Source of the DNA: Chitinophagaceae bacterium
GTDB lineage: Bacteria; Bacteroidota; Bacteroidia; Chitinophagales; Chitinophagaceae
Assembly: GCA_025934485.1 (NCBI GenBank)
Contig: JAICXX010000035.1
Coordinates: 1-40,887, forward strand
Direction: 5' to 3'
Length of the DNA stretch: 40,887 nucleotides
Numbering within the stretch: the first letter of the stretch is position 1; each line of letters starts with the position of its first letter. Positions 7,356 to 16,282 of this stretch are shown one piece after another. The position numbers and the translations under genes were made by a program. The notes beneath the pieces are model-generated. The model searched no databases. It saw only the letters and a program-made list of their open reading frames with translations, and was not told the DNA's origin.

Positions 7356-9722
7356 ATGCAAAAAACATTGGTTTTAACGATCGGTTTGTTCCTGAGCATT
7401 AGCACGTGGGCGCAGGAATTCCGGCCGGACGTCGTTAGTACATTACGGGCATCGGTGATGGCCGAGGCCGCGTGGGCTATGAAACAGAAACCGGTGACCG
7501 TGACGGCGTCGCATTCGGACCGCAGTGCAGGAGGCCGGCATGATTTCTTTTCCGAGGCCGACTATTACTGGCCAAACCCCGCTTCGCCCGACAGCCCTTA
7601 TATCAACAAAGACGGTCAGTCCAATCCCAATAATTTCGTTGCGCACCGGCTGGCGATGATCCGGTTAAGCAGGGTGGTCGGCGCATTAGGGTCGGCATGG
7701 GTGCTGACGCATGACGACCGGTATGTACGGCAGGCGCTGGATCATTGCCGGGCATGGTTTGTCGACACGGCCACGATGATGAATCCCAATTTGGAATATG
7801 GGCAGGCCATCAAGGGACGCGCCACGGGGCGGAGCTATGGGATCATCGACACCATTCAGCTCATGGAGGTGGTGATCGGGCTGGAGGCCATGGAAGGGTC
7901 GAAGGCCATGGATGCGGCGTTGCTGGAAAAGATAAAGGCATGGTTCGAACGTTATCTGCATTGGCTCACGACGCATCCGTATGGAATAACGGAAATGAAT
8001 GCCCTGAACAATCATAGTACCTGCTGGGCGATGCAGGTGGCGGCATTCGCACGGTTCACCGGCGATCACATGCTGATGGACTTCTGCAAGACGCGGTATA
8101 AAACGGTCCTGCTCCCGCGGCAGATGGCGCCGGACGGCAGTTTTCCCCTGGAGATCAGACGCACTAAGCCTTATGGTTATTCGCTTTTCAATCTCGATGC
8201 AATGGCGACTATCTGCCAATTGCTGTCGACTCCCGGCGATGATCTCTGGCATTACCAGGCGGAAAGCGGCCAGTCGATCCAAAAAGGGATCGAATACCTG
8301 TATCCGTATATCGCCAACAAAAACAAATGGCCTTATCCGCATGATATCATGATCTGGGACCAGTGGCCGGTGGCGCAGCCCGCGTTGCTTTTCGGCGCGG
8401 TTGCCTATGGCAATAAGGAATGGCTGGAGACCTGGAAGCGGCTCGATCATGACCCGCAGAATCCCGAGGTCATCCGCAATCTTCCGGTTCGGCATCCGTT
8501 GATCTGGCTAACCGGAGCCGGACATCGGCACGGGGTGGCCTCGGGGTTGCCAGACTCGCCGCCGGTGGACGTCCCGAAGGTGATCGCGGATGCGGAGCGG
8601 CAGACGGAGGTGATGCTCGATTCGGTGAAGGCGATCCGGGAGGCGGACGGGGCGCCGGGCGGAATGGGTGTCGGTGACGGGATGACGCCGTTTAGTCCGC
8701 GGACCATCGGGAATGGCCGGCTAAAGCTCGTGGCTTCGCGGGACTGGACCAGCGGATATTTCCCGGGGGTCTTATGGATGTTGTACAAGTATACCGGTAA
8801 GCCGGAATGGAAACGGGAGGCCGCGCTGTTCACTGCGCCGGAGCAGCGCGAGAGTGTCAACGGAACCTCGCACGATGTCGGCTTAAAGGTCTTCAGCAGC
8901 TTTGGCGCGGGTTATCGTATCACGCGGGATACCGCTTATCGGCGCACCATCGTTACGGCGGCGCGAACGCTGGCTACGCGGTTCAATCCAAAAATAGGCG
9001 TCATCCGAAGCTGGGATCATCATCGCGAGCTCTGGCAATACCCAGTGATCATCGACAATATGATGAACCTCGAACTGCTGTTTGAGGCGACCCGGCTTAC
9101 AGGCGACAGCTCATTCTATCGAATCGCGGTGAGCCATGCCAATACGACCATGAAGAATCACTTCCGCGCCGATTACAGCTCGTATCATGTAGTCGATTAC
9201 GATACGGTCACTGGACAGGTGCGGCGAAGGATGACTTGGCAGGGCTATGCCGATTCCAGCGCGTGGGCGCGGGGGCAGGCCTGGGGGCTTTATGGGTATA
9301 CGGTCTGTTACCGGTATACGCACGACCCCGCTTACCTGCGGCAGGCGGAACATATCGCCGCGTTCATCCTGCATCATCCGCGATTGCCCGCGGATATGGT
9401 GCCGTATTGGGATTTCGATGCGCCGGCGATCCCAAAGGAGCCGCGCGATGCTTCGGCAGCGGCGGTGATCGCATCGGGTCTTTATGAATTGAGCGGATAT
9501 AGCACCAATAGCTCCGCCTATCGAAAGGCCGCGGACCAAATAGTAAAAAGCCTTACCGACCATTACCGGGCGCCGGTAGGGGAGGATAAAGGATTTCTCC
9601 TGTTGCACAGCACGGGTACCAAACCGACGAATCTCGAGGTCGATGAGCCGCTGAGCTATGCGGACTATTACTATATGGAGGCCTTGTTAAGGAGTACCTG
9701 GGTCCCGGAGATGCCAAAATAA
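7356..9722 (+). CDS. bifunctional alginate-lyase-fold polysaccharide lyase + GH88 unsaturated glucuronyl hydrolase
   Basis: Single 788-residue secreted protein (signal about 1-20, ending STWAQ). The N-terminal half (about 22-395) matches the alginate_lyase family (PL5/PL38-like): FSEADYYWPNP and INKDGQSNP near the start, Asn218-Asn219-His220 in ALNNHS, and tyrosines 273/275 in TKPYGYSLFNL as likely catalytic residues. The C-terminal half (about 400-788) is GH88-like: DWTSGYFPG, Asp507 in HDVGL and Asp567 in IIDNMMN. These match the paired catalytic Asp of unsaturated glucuronyl hydrolases in motif and spacing. The lyase would create a 4,5-unsaturated uronate end that the second domain removes. 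ATG 7356 is preferred over a TTG two codons upstream. Whether the backbone is glucuronan, alginate-like or another polyuronide is not resolved. Confidence 0.85.
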   Translation: MQKTLVLTIGLFLSISTWAQEFRPDVVSTLRASVMAEAAWAMKQKPVTVTASHSDRSAGGRHDFFSEADYYWPNPASPDSPYINKDGQSNPNNFVAHRLAMIRLSRVVGALGSAWVLTHDDRYVRQALDHCRAWFVDTATMMNPNLEYGQAIKGRATGRSYGIIDTIQLMEVVIGLEAMEGSKAMDAALLEKIKAWFERYLHWLTTHPYGITEMNALNNHSTCWAMQVAAFARFTGDHMLMDFCKTRYKTVLLPRQMAPDGSFPLEIRRTKPYGYSLFNLDAMATICQLLSTPGDDLWHYQAESGQSIQKGIEYLYPYIANKNKWPYPHDIMIWDQWPVAQPALLFGAVAYGNKEWLETWKRLDHDPQNPEVIRNLPVRHPLIWLTGAGHRHGVASGLPDSPPVDVPKVIADAERQTEVMLDSVKAIREADGAPGGMGVGDGMTPFSPRTIGNGRLKLVASRDWTSGYFPGVLWMLYKYTGKPEWKREAALFTAPEQRESVNGTSHDVGLKVFSSFGAGYRITRDTAYRRTIVTAARTLATRFNPKIGVIRSWDHHRELWQYPVIIDNMMNLELLFEATRLTGDSSFYRIAVSHANTTMKNHFRADYSSYHVVDYDTVTGQVRRRMTWQGYADSSAWARGQAWGLYGYTVCYRYTHDPAYLRQAEHIAAFILHHPRLPADMVPYWDFDAPAIPKEPRDASAAAVIASGLYELSGYSTNSSAYRKAADQIVKSLTDHYRAPVGEDKGFLLLHSTGTKPTNLEVDEPLSYADYYYMEALLRSTWVPEMPK

Positions 9723-9734
9723 TTGAATAAATGG
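9711..9734 (+). promoter_or_regulatory. shared upstream motif, site B
   Basis: Element beginning ATGCCAAAATAATTGAAT, 23 of 24 bases identical to site C. It begins inside the last codons of the lyase-GH88 gene, so CCA AAA TAA of that gene is part of the motif. It lies 139 bases before the GH29 start. Confidence 0.6.
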
Positions 9735-9849
9735 TGAGTTTGCGTGGTCCGCGGTTGGAGAATAAGTAGTTAGTTGCAGGAAATAAAGCGACATATGACA
9801 CGAGGCGATAGCCGACTGCATAACTACATTGAAAAGCAAATAATTCGTT

Positions 9850-11226
9850 ATGAAAAAACTATTGCTGGTATTTTCTTTTATAGCGGGAAGCGTCTGTGTG
9901 ATGGCGCAGCCGCTGATGATCGACATGCGGAAAGGCGACACGCTGACGCGCGACGAACGCATGGCCTGGTGGCGGGAAGCGCGGTTTGGCCTGTTTATCC
10001 ATTGGGGTGTTTATGCGGTATTGGGTGGCGAATACGACGGTCGCCAGATCAATAAGGCCGGCGAGTGGATCATGAACCGGGGAAAAATACCCGTGGCCGA
10101 ATATCGTAAAGTGGCGCGGCAGTTCAATCCGGTAAAGTACGATCCCGAGGCCTGGGTGAAGATGGCAAAGGATGCGGGTATGAAATATATCGTCATCACG
10201 GCCAAACATCACGATGGGTTTGCATTGTTCGAGAGTAAGGCAAGTAAATGGAATGTCGTGGACGCGACGCCGTATGGCAAGGATCTGTTGAAGCCGCTGG
10301 CGGCGGCCTGCAAAAAATATGGCATCAGGCTGGGCTTTTATTACTCCCAGGCGCAGGATTGGAACAACCCCGGCGGTGCCGTATCCCGAAAGGTGACGTC
10401 CGAGGGCTGGCCGAATCCAGACAGCGCCGCTATCGACGCCTATACGGCTGCGCACAATGGCCACTGGGACCCGGCGCAGACCACGGATTCGATGGGCGGC
10501 TATATCGACAAGGTGGCGGTGCCGCAGGTACGGGAGCTGCTCACTCACTATGGCGATGTCGCCGTCTTGTGGTGGGACACGCCCACGGGCATGACCGACG
10601 AATATGCCGAGAAGCTGCATAGCCTGCTGGCCCTGCAGCCGGCGATCATCACCAATGACCGGCTCAAGCGCCCCGATTTTCCCGGCGACTATAAGACACC
10701 CGAGCAAAAGATCCCCAATCCAGGTGAGCTCAATGGCGATTGGGAGACCTGTATGACGATGAACGGCACCTGGGGTTTTAAAAAGAACGATCACCACTGG
10801 AAGACGCCGGCGACGCTGATCCATAACCTCGTCGATATCGCTTCTAAAGGCGGCAATTATCTGTTGAACGTGGGACCTACGCCGGAAGGGGAGATCCCGC
10901 AGCCCAGCATCGACGCACTCAAGGTCATCGGCAGCTGGATGAAGGTCAATGGGGAAGCGATCTATGGCACCAAGGGAAGCCCCATGGGGCCGCTGCCCTG
11001 GGGCCGTTGTACGACCAAGGGGTCGACCTGCTATTTCACCGTTTTCGACTGGCCGGCCGACGGACGTCTGTTGGTGCCAGCGATGCAGGGTGAAGTGAGA
11101 ACGGCGAAATTGCTGGCCGGGGGCACAACCCTGCAAACCGAGAAGACGTTAGACGGATTGGTTATACATGTGCCCGCGACGGCACCCGATGCGCTGGCGA
11201 CGGTGATCAAAGTCGACATGAAATAA
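9850..11226 (+). CDS. GH29 alpha-L-fucosidase
   Basis: Secreted exo-fucosidase of 458 residues with a Sec signal (about 1-20, ending VMAQ). The catalytic barrel carries GLFIHWGVYA, YIVITAKHHDGFALF and GIRLGFYYSQ, all typical of the family. The probable nucleophile is Asp243 in VLWWDTPTG; most relatives have a W-F-D-G form here, so the local sequence is slightly atypical. No carbohydrate-binding module follows beyond the short C-terminal beta domain (about 360-458). The gene stands alone: motif site B lies upstream and a strong terminator downstream. Linkage preference (alpha-1,2/3/4) cannot be read from sequence. Confidence 0.93.
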   Translation: MKKLLLVFSFIAGSVCVMAQPLMIDMRKGDTLTRDERMAWWREARFGLFIHWGVYAVLGGEYDGRQINKAGEWIMNRGKIPVAEYRKVARQFNPVKYDPEAWVKMAKDAGMKYIVITAKHHDGFALFESKASKWNVVDATPYGKDLLKPLAAACKKYGIRLGFYYSQAQDWNNPGGAVSRKVTSEGWPNPDSAAIDAYTAAHNGHWDPAQTTDSMGGYIDKVAVPQVRELLTHYGDVAVLWWDTPTGMTDEYAEKLHSLLALQPAIITNDRLKRPDFPGDYKTPEQKIPNPGELNGDWETCMTMNGTWGFKKNDHHWKTPATLIHNLVDIASKGGNYLLNVGPTPEGEIPQPSIDALKVIGSWMKVNGEAIYGTKGSPMGPLPWGRCTTKGSTCYFTVFDWPADGRLLVPAMQGEVRTAKLLAGGTTLQTEKTLDGLVIHVPATAPDALATVIKVDMK

Positions 11227-11251
11227 ATTCAATAGGGCAAGTATTATGTAG

Positions 11252-11283
11252 GCGCCCCCACGGAAGTGGGGGCGCAGTTTTTT
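11252..11283 (+). terminator. strong rho-independent terminator after GH29
   Basis: GCGCCCCCAC (11252-11261) pairs perfectly with GTGGGGGCGC (11266-11275) around a GGAA tetraloop. AGTTTTTT follows. It separates the fucosidase from the SusC/SusD transcript. Confidence 0.93.
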
Positions 11284-11290
11284 ATAGTGC

Positions 11291-11314
11291 ATGCCAAAAT
11301 AGTTGAATAAATGG
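11291..11314 (+). promoter_or_regulatory. shared upstream motif, site C
   Basis: Element beginning ATGCCAAAATAGTTGAAT, immediately after the GH29 terminator and 108 bases before the first susC start. Its ends carry TGCCA and TGGCA as a loose inverted repeat. Together with site B it defines the motif. Confidence 0.65.
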
Positions 11315-11398
11315 CAATTTGGATGAAAGCGGCATTGCTAAAATATGGCCAAGTTGCAGATAGAAAGAGATTGCTTTTTTCCCAGTTAAACTGCTCAT

Positions 11399-14300
11399 AT
11401 GATATGTCTCCGACGCAGCTATATGCTGTTCTGCTGGCTGCTATGCACTATGCCGATCCTGGCACAGCCCCCTGCCGCAACTATTCATGGCACGATCTCG
11501 TCTGCCGGTGGCGAACCGCTGGCGGGTGCTTCAATCGTTATCAAAGGGACATCCCGCGGCACTACGACGGGCCCGAATGGTTCATTCCAACTGATGGCGC
11601 CGGTAAACAGTACGCTTGTGATCTCGCATACGGGATATCTTGTTAAAGAAATAAAGATCAGATCAGCTGATAACTATACCCTTACAATCAGTCTGGAAGA
11701 GAATAAGAACGATCTTGACCAGGTGATCGTGGTAGGGTACGGTACGCGGCGCAAGAGCGAGGTCACGGGGGCTATAGCTTCGGTGAGTGAAAAATCCATT
11801 CAGGATGTACCGTCCGCTAACCTGAGCCAGGCTTTACAGGGACAGGCCGCCGGCATCGATATCCAGAAATCGAAGGGGAACGCGCATCCCGGGGAGAGCC
11901 CTTCCATATTGATCCGCGGAACCAGGAGTGTTAAAGCGGGTAACAGTCCGCTCTTCGTCGTCGACGGTATTCCCTTTGAAGGCAGTATCGACGATATCGC
12001 TCAGGACGATGTTGCGGCGGTGGAGGTTCTCAAAGATGCCTCTTCCACTGCTATCTATGGATCGCGGGGCGCCAATGGAGTGATCCTCGTGACGACCAAA
12101 CGGGGGCGGGACGGCAAGCCCAGGGTTGCTTATAGCGGGTATGCGGGTTTTACCAAGTCGGCAGGAGAATATCCCATGATGAATGGCCCGGAATATTTCG
12201 AGCTGAAGAAATGGGCTACGTATATCGGTAATAAAGGGGTGTACACCGGTCCTGATGATCCCAAGCTGGTTAACGGCTCGCTGATCCAGCTGGCGCCGGA
12301 AGAAAGGGAAGGCATCTTCCTTGGTCGCAGCACGGACTGGCAGAAGCTGGTCTACAGGACGGGGATCAGTACCGATCACCAGCTTAGCGTATCGGGGGGT
12401 ACGGACATCACGCAATACTCGGTAGGCGGCGGCTATTACCAGGAAACGGGGGTATATCCCGGCCAAAGCTTTACACGCTATTCCTTACGATTGAACGTAG
12501 ATCAGCGAATAGGCAATTACGTGAAGGTGGGCGTGAGCTCGCTGAACACCTATACGGTCACCAAAGGGGAAAGCATCGATCCGCTCCCAGAGGCGCTGAG
12601 AGCCAGTCCGCTGGTGCTGCCCTATGACTCTACAGGGAAGCTCATCAACAATTTCCTGCCGGGGAGCGCCAACCAGGTATGGAATCCGCTGGCCGATTTT
12701 CTGCCGGGTGCAACGGTGGAGAAACGCGACCGGCTGGGCACCTTCAACTCGATGTATGTGGAGGTCAGCCCGATCAAAGGGCTCAAATACCGCTTTAATG
12801 GCGGAGCCGAACTGCGGAGCGATATCTATGGCCATTTTTATGGCGCCAATACCACCGAGAATCTGGGGGTGAGCTCGACGGCGGAGAACGCCACTACGGA
12901 AACGACGAGCTATACGCTGGAGAATATGCTGGTCTATGACAAGACCATCGCGAAATTGCACAAGATCAATTTTACCGCGCTTTACAGCTATCAAAAATAT
13001 GGCTCATCGAATACGACGTTCGACTACACCAATTTACTTTCGGACCAGGCGCAGTTCTATAACCCCGCTTTGGGGGCAAATTTCCAGGCTACCAATAGTA
13101 CGACGAACAACAACAACGAGCTGCTCAACTGGGTGCTGATCTCCTATATGGCGCGGTTGAATTATACGTTCAACGACAAATACCTGCTGACGCTCACGAT
13201 GCGTTCCGACGGCTCGTCCGTGCTGGCGCCGGGGGACAAATATCATCTCTTCCCCAGCGCGGCGGCGGCGTGGAATATCATAAAAGAACCTTTTTTGCAA
13301 CACAGGGGGGCGATCTCGAACCTAAGATTGCGGGCGAGCTACGGGGAGGTAGGGAATCCTGCCATCACCCCTTATCAGACCCTGGGCTCGCTGACGCAGC
13401 AGACCTATAACTATGGAGGGACGACGACTACAGGTCTTTATCCTTATTCCGCCCCCAATCCCAATTTGAACTGGGAGTATACGGCCACAGCCAATGTGGG
13501 TGTCGATTTCGGTTTTTGGCAAAACCGGTTGTCGGGGACTTTAGAGCTCTATCATTCCTATACGCGGGATATGATCATGCCGGTGACGCTGCCGCCCACC
13601 TCGGGCATCCCGGCGCAGATACTCACCAATATCGGCAAGAGCGAGAATAAAGGTATCGAGGTGCATATTGCCGCGGATATCCTGAGGGCGCGGAACAGCC
13701 ATGCTTTTGCGTGGTCGATGGATGTCAACTTCTATATCGACCGGGGAGAGATCACACGGCTATTGCCGAGCATCACCACGACGCTGGATGGCAAGCCGGC
13801 GGATATCGCCAACAAGTGGTTTGTAGGCCGCCCCATAGGCTCTTATTACGACTATATCCGCACGGGCATCTGGCAGGCCACCTCGCAGGACTCGGCCGCG
13901 GCAAAGGCGTTGGGACAAACGATTACGGGGACCAAGTCGGTGATCGGTCAGGCCAGGATACTGGACCGGAACCACAATGGGGTGATCGATGCTGGTGACG
14001 AAGGTATCGTCGGAACGCCGCAGCCCAGGTGGGAGGGCGGTACCACGCAACGATTTGCCTACCGGAATTTCGATCTTACAGTGGTGGCGGCCGTGCGCAT
14101 CGGCGGGATGATCTCTTCCGATCTTTTTGGAGCCGGTTTCACCAGCACGATGCAGGGCAATTACAACAATGTCAATGTACACTACTGGACGACGGTGAAT
14201 CCCACGAACCGATGGTCAGCAGCGAATTCGGCGCAGACCAATCCACCTTATCACAGCACCTTTGGTTATTTCGACGGCAGCTTCTTAAAGATCAGGAGCA

Positions 14301-14509
14301 TGACGTTGGGTTATAGCGTTCCGGGTTCGCTGTTCCGGGGGACGGGATTCAAGACGATGCGGCTCTATGCGACGGCGAAGGATCCTTTTATCCTTTTCTC
14401 CCCATACCGGAGCACTTATCATGGGGTCGACCCCGAATCGGCGGGTACGCTCAATGTGAATACGCCCGCGGTTTGGTCGATGTTGTTTGGACTGAATATC
14501 GGTTTTTAA
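11399..14509 (+). CDS. SusC/RagA-type TonB-dependent outer-membrane transporter (first of tandem pairs)
   Basis: Outer-membrane importer of oligosaccharides, 1036 residues. Signal about 1-23 (CTMPILAQ). A carboxypeptidase-regulatory-like beta domain follows (about 28-105; TISSAGGEPLAGASIVIKG), then a SusC signature QVIVVGYGTRRKSEVTGAI and a plug domain (about 115-230; FVVDGIPFEG, SSTAIYGSRGANGVILVTTK). The rest is a 22-strand-type barrel ending in LNIGF with a terminal aromatic residue, as expected for outer-membrane assembly. It works with the SusD lipoprotein 18 bases downstream, which caps the barrel. Motif site C lies in its 5' region. Confidence 0.96.
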   Translation: MICLRRSYMLFCWLLCTMPILAQPPAATIHGTISSAGGEPLAGASIVIKGTSRGTTTGPNGSFQLMAPVNSTLVISHTGYLVKEIKIRSADNYTLTISLEENKNDLDQVIVVGYGTRRKSEVTGAIASVSEKSIQDVPSANLSQALQGQAAGIDIQKSKGNAHPGESPSILIRGTRSVKAGNSPLFVVDGIPFEGSIDDIAQDDVAAVEVLKDASSTAIYGSRGANGVILVTTKRGRDGKPRVAYSGYAGFTKSAGEYPMMNGPEYFELKKWATYIGNKGVYTGPDDPKLVNGSLIQLAPEEREGIFLGRSTDWQKLVYRTGISTDHQLSVSGGTDITQYSVGGGYYQETGVYPGQSFTRYSLRLNVDQRIGNYVKVGVSSLNTYTVTKGESIDPLPEALRASPLVLPYDSTGKLINNFLPGSANQVWNPLADFLPGATVEKRDRLGTFNSMYVEVSPIKGLKYRFNGGAELRSDIYGHFYGANTTENLGVSSTAENATTETTSYTLENMLVYDKTIAKLHKINFTALYSYQKYGSSNTTFDYTNLLSDQAQFYNPALGANFQATNSTTNNNNELLNWVLISYMARLNYTFNDKYLLTLTMRSDGSSVLAPGDKYHLFPSAAAAWNIIKEPFLQHRGAISNLRLRASYGEVGNPAITPYQTLGSLTQQTYNYGGTTTTGLYPYSAPNPNLNWEYTATANVGVDFGFWQNRLSGTLELYHSYTRDMIMPVTLPPTSGIPAQILTNIGKSENKGIEVHIAADILRARNSHAFAWSMDVNFYIDRGEITRLLPSITTTLDGKPADIANKWFVGRPIGSYYDYIRTGIWQATSQDSAAAKALGQTITGTKSVIGQARILDRNHNGVIDAGDEGIVGTPQPRWEGGTTQRFAYRNFDLTVVAAVRIGGMISSDLFGAGFTSTMQGNYNNVNVHYWTTVNPTNRWSAANSAQTNPPYHSTFGYFDGSFLKIRSMTLGYSVPGSLFRGTGFKTMRLYATAKDPFILFSPYRSTYHGVDPESAGTLNVNTPAVWSMLFGLNIGF

Positions 14510-14527
14510 TGAATAAACTTTTTGAAA

Positions 14528-16246
14528 ATGCAGACGAAATACAGACTACTGTTATTGTTGGCGGGCACGATGGCGACAGCGTGTAACAAGCAGCTTACCG
14601 AGCATCCGCAATCGCAGGTGACGCCGGCTTTTTTTTCTACGGCGCAGGGGTTCCAAAGCGGACTGGACGCGGCCTATGGCGGAATGCGGAATCTGTGGGG
14701 AACGGAAAATCTTTTCACGCTGTTGGTGCCGGGGACCGATGAATTCATCACCGGCAACGACGGCACGGGGAATAACATCAACTATTACAGCAGCGGGTAT
14801 ACGCCTTCCGACAGCCATCTCTCGGGTATATGGACTCCTTGCTATACGTTTATCAACGATTGTAACGGACTTATCGACTATGGTCCCAAGATCACCTCGC
14901 TGGATTCCGCCACGCGGCTGGAGATGATAGCTGAGGCGAAGTTTTTAAGAGCCAACTACTATTTCGTACTGGTGCAATTCTGGGGACCGGTAACACTCAA
15001 TGCGCATTTTCAGGCAACGCCTACGACAGCGGCGCAGCGGTCACCGATAGGCGCCGTCTATGAGCTCATCGTACAGGATCTCAAGGATGCCATTGCGGGA
15101 CTGCCGCCGAGTCCGGTACAGGGCAGCGTACCACCGGGGAAGGCAACAGCTGCTGCTGCACGACATCTTCTCGCAAAGGTGTATCTCACGCGTGCCAGCT
15201 CTTCCGCCGCACAGCCCGACGACTATCAGAATGCTTATAACACGGCTTCGGGTTTGATCAGCAGCAGTGCGAGCCTGGGTCTGGCGCTGCAACAGGATTT
15301 CGGGAGTGTATTCCAGCAGGGGAACGAAAGCAACCCGGAGGTGTTATGGACCGTTCAGCACACCACGGCGCTCGCCTACAATGGGTCGCCGACACAAAAC
15401 AATAGCGGAACGGACAATGTGCTGTTGCATCTGTGGGTGCCGAAATATGAGACCTATGTGCCCGGGATGCAGCGGGACATCGCGGACGGACGGCCGTATA
15501 TCCGGGTGGTGCCGACGCATTGGCTTACAGATACAGTTTTTGCGGACAAGACCGATGATACCCGTTACAACAAGACGTTTCAAACGGTGTGGATCTGCAA
15601 CTATGCCACGAGTATTCCCAAGTGGCCGAATCCTGTTCCGGCCGGCGTCGACCCTTCGCTGGCGGGTAAGCCCAAATTTTCGTTGGGCGATACGGCCTGC
15701 TATATGCCGGGCTATGATGTCTCCAACGCGACTATCGCCGCGACGCGGTATCTGCTGATGCCGCCGCGGACCTACAATATCCAGATGGGGCCGGCGCTGC
15801 GCAAATATTTTGATACGGAACGGCCGGGTGAGAATGCCCCCAGTGTGCGGCCGGTAATCGTGTGGACGTTGAGCGAAACGTATCTCATCGCGGCGGAGGC
15901 GGCGTATCATCTCAACGATCTTGCGGATGCGGTGAGCTTTATCAATACCATCCGGGAACGGGCGGCCTATCCTACGGGGAACAAGGCGGCGATGGATATC
16001 ACGCAGGCGCAGCTCAGCCAGGATTTTATCCTCGACGAACGGTCGCGGGAGCTATGCGGGCAAATGGTGCGGTGGTGGGACCTGGTGCGGACGCATCAGC
16101 TTTTGACGCGGGTGCAGGCGCACAACCCGGACGGACGGTCTAATATAGTACCCAGGGATACACTGCGGCCGATCCCACAGAGCCAGATCAATGCCGTCAC
16201 CAGCGGTCCTGCCTATGGACCGATGAGCGATCCGCTGTGGAACTAG
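14528..16246 (+). CDS. SusD/RagB-type glycan-binding surface lipoprotein
   Basis: Surface lipoprotein of 572 residues that binds glycan and forms a lid on the SusC barrel. ATG 14528 is preferred to a TTG two codons upstream; it gives a lipobox ending in Cys19 (GTMATAC). SusD hallmarks include an N-terminal region with FFSTAQGFQSGLDAAYGGM, the TPR-like AEAKFLRANYYFVLVQFWG, and a C-terminal RagB part with ILDERSRELCGQMVRWWDLVRT. The gap from the susC stop is 18 bases and the gap to the next susC is 36, so it is part of a long transcript. Confidence 0.95.
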   Translation: MQTKYRLLLLLAGTMATACNKQLTEHPQSQVTPAFFSTAQGFQSGLDAAYGGMRNLWGTENLFTLLVPGTDEFITGNDGTGNNINYYSSGYTPSDSHLSGIWTPCYTFINDCNGLIDYGPKITSLDSATRLEMIAEAKFLRANYYFVLVQFWGPVTLNAHFQATPTTAAQRSPIGAVYELIVQDLKDAIAGLPPSPVQGSVPPGKATAAAARHLLAKVYLTRASSSAAQPDDYQNAYNTASGLISSSASLGLALQQDFGSVFQQGNESNPEVLWTVQHTTALAYNGSPTQNNSGTDNVLLHLWVPKYETYVPGMQRDIADGRPYIRVVPTHWLTDTVFADKTDDTRYNKTFQTVWICNYATSIPKWPNPVPAGVDPSLAGKPKFSLGDTACYMPGYDVSNATIAATRYLLMPPRTYNIQMGPALRKYFDTERPGENAPSVRPVIVWTLSETYLIAAEAAYHLNDLADAVSFINTIRERAAYPTGNKAAMDITQAQLSQDFILDERSRELCGQMVRWWDLVRTHQLLTRVQAHNPDGRSNIVPRDTLRPIPQSQINAVTSGPAYGPMSDPLWN

Positions 16247-16282
16247 GCGGCATTTCTTTAGCTAAACCAAAACAGCTGACAT

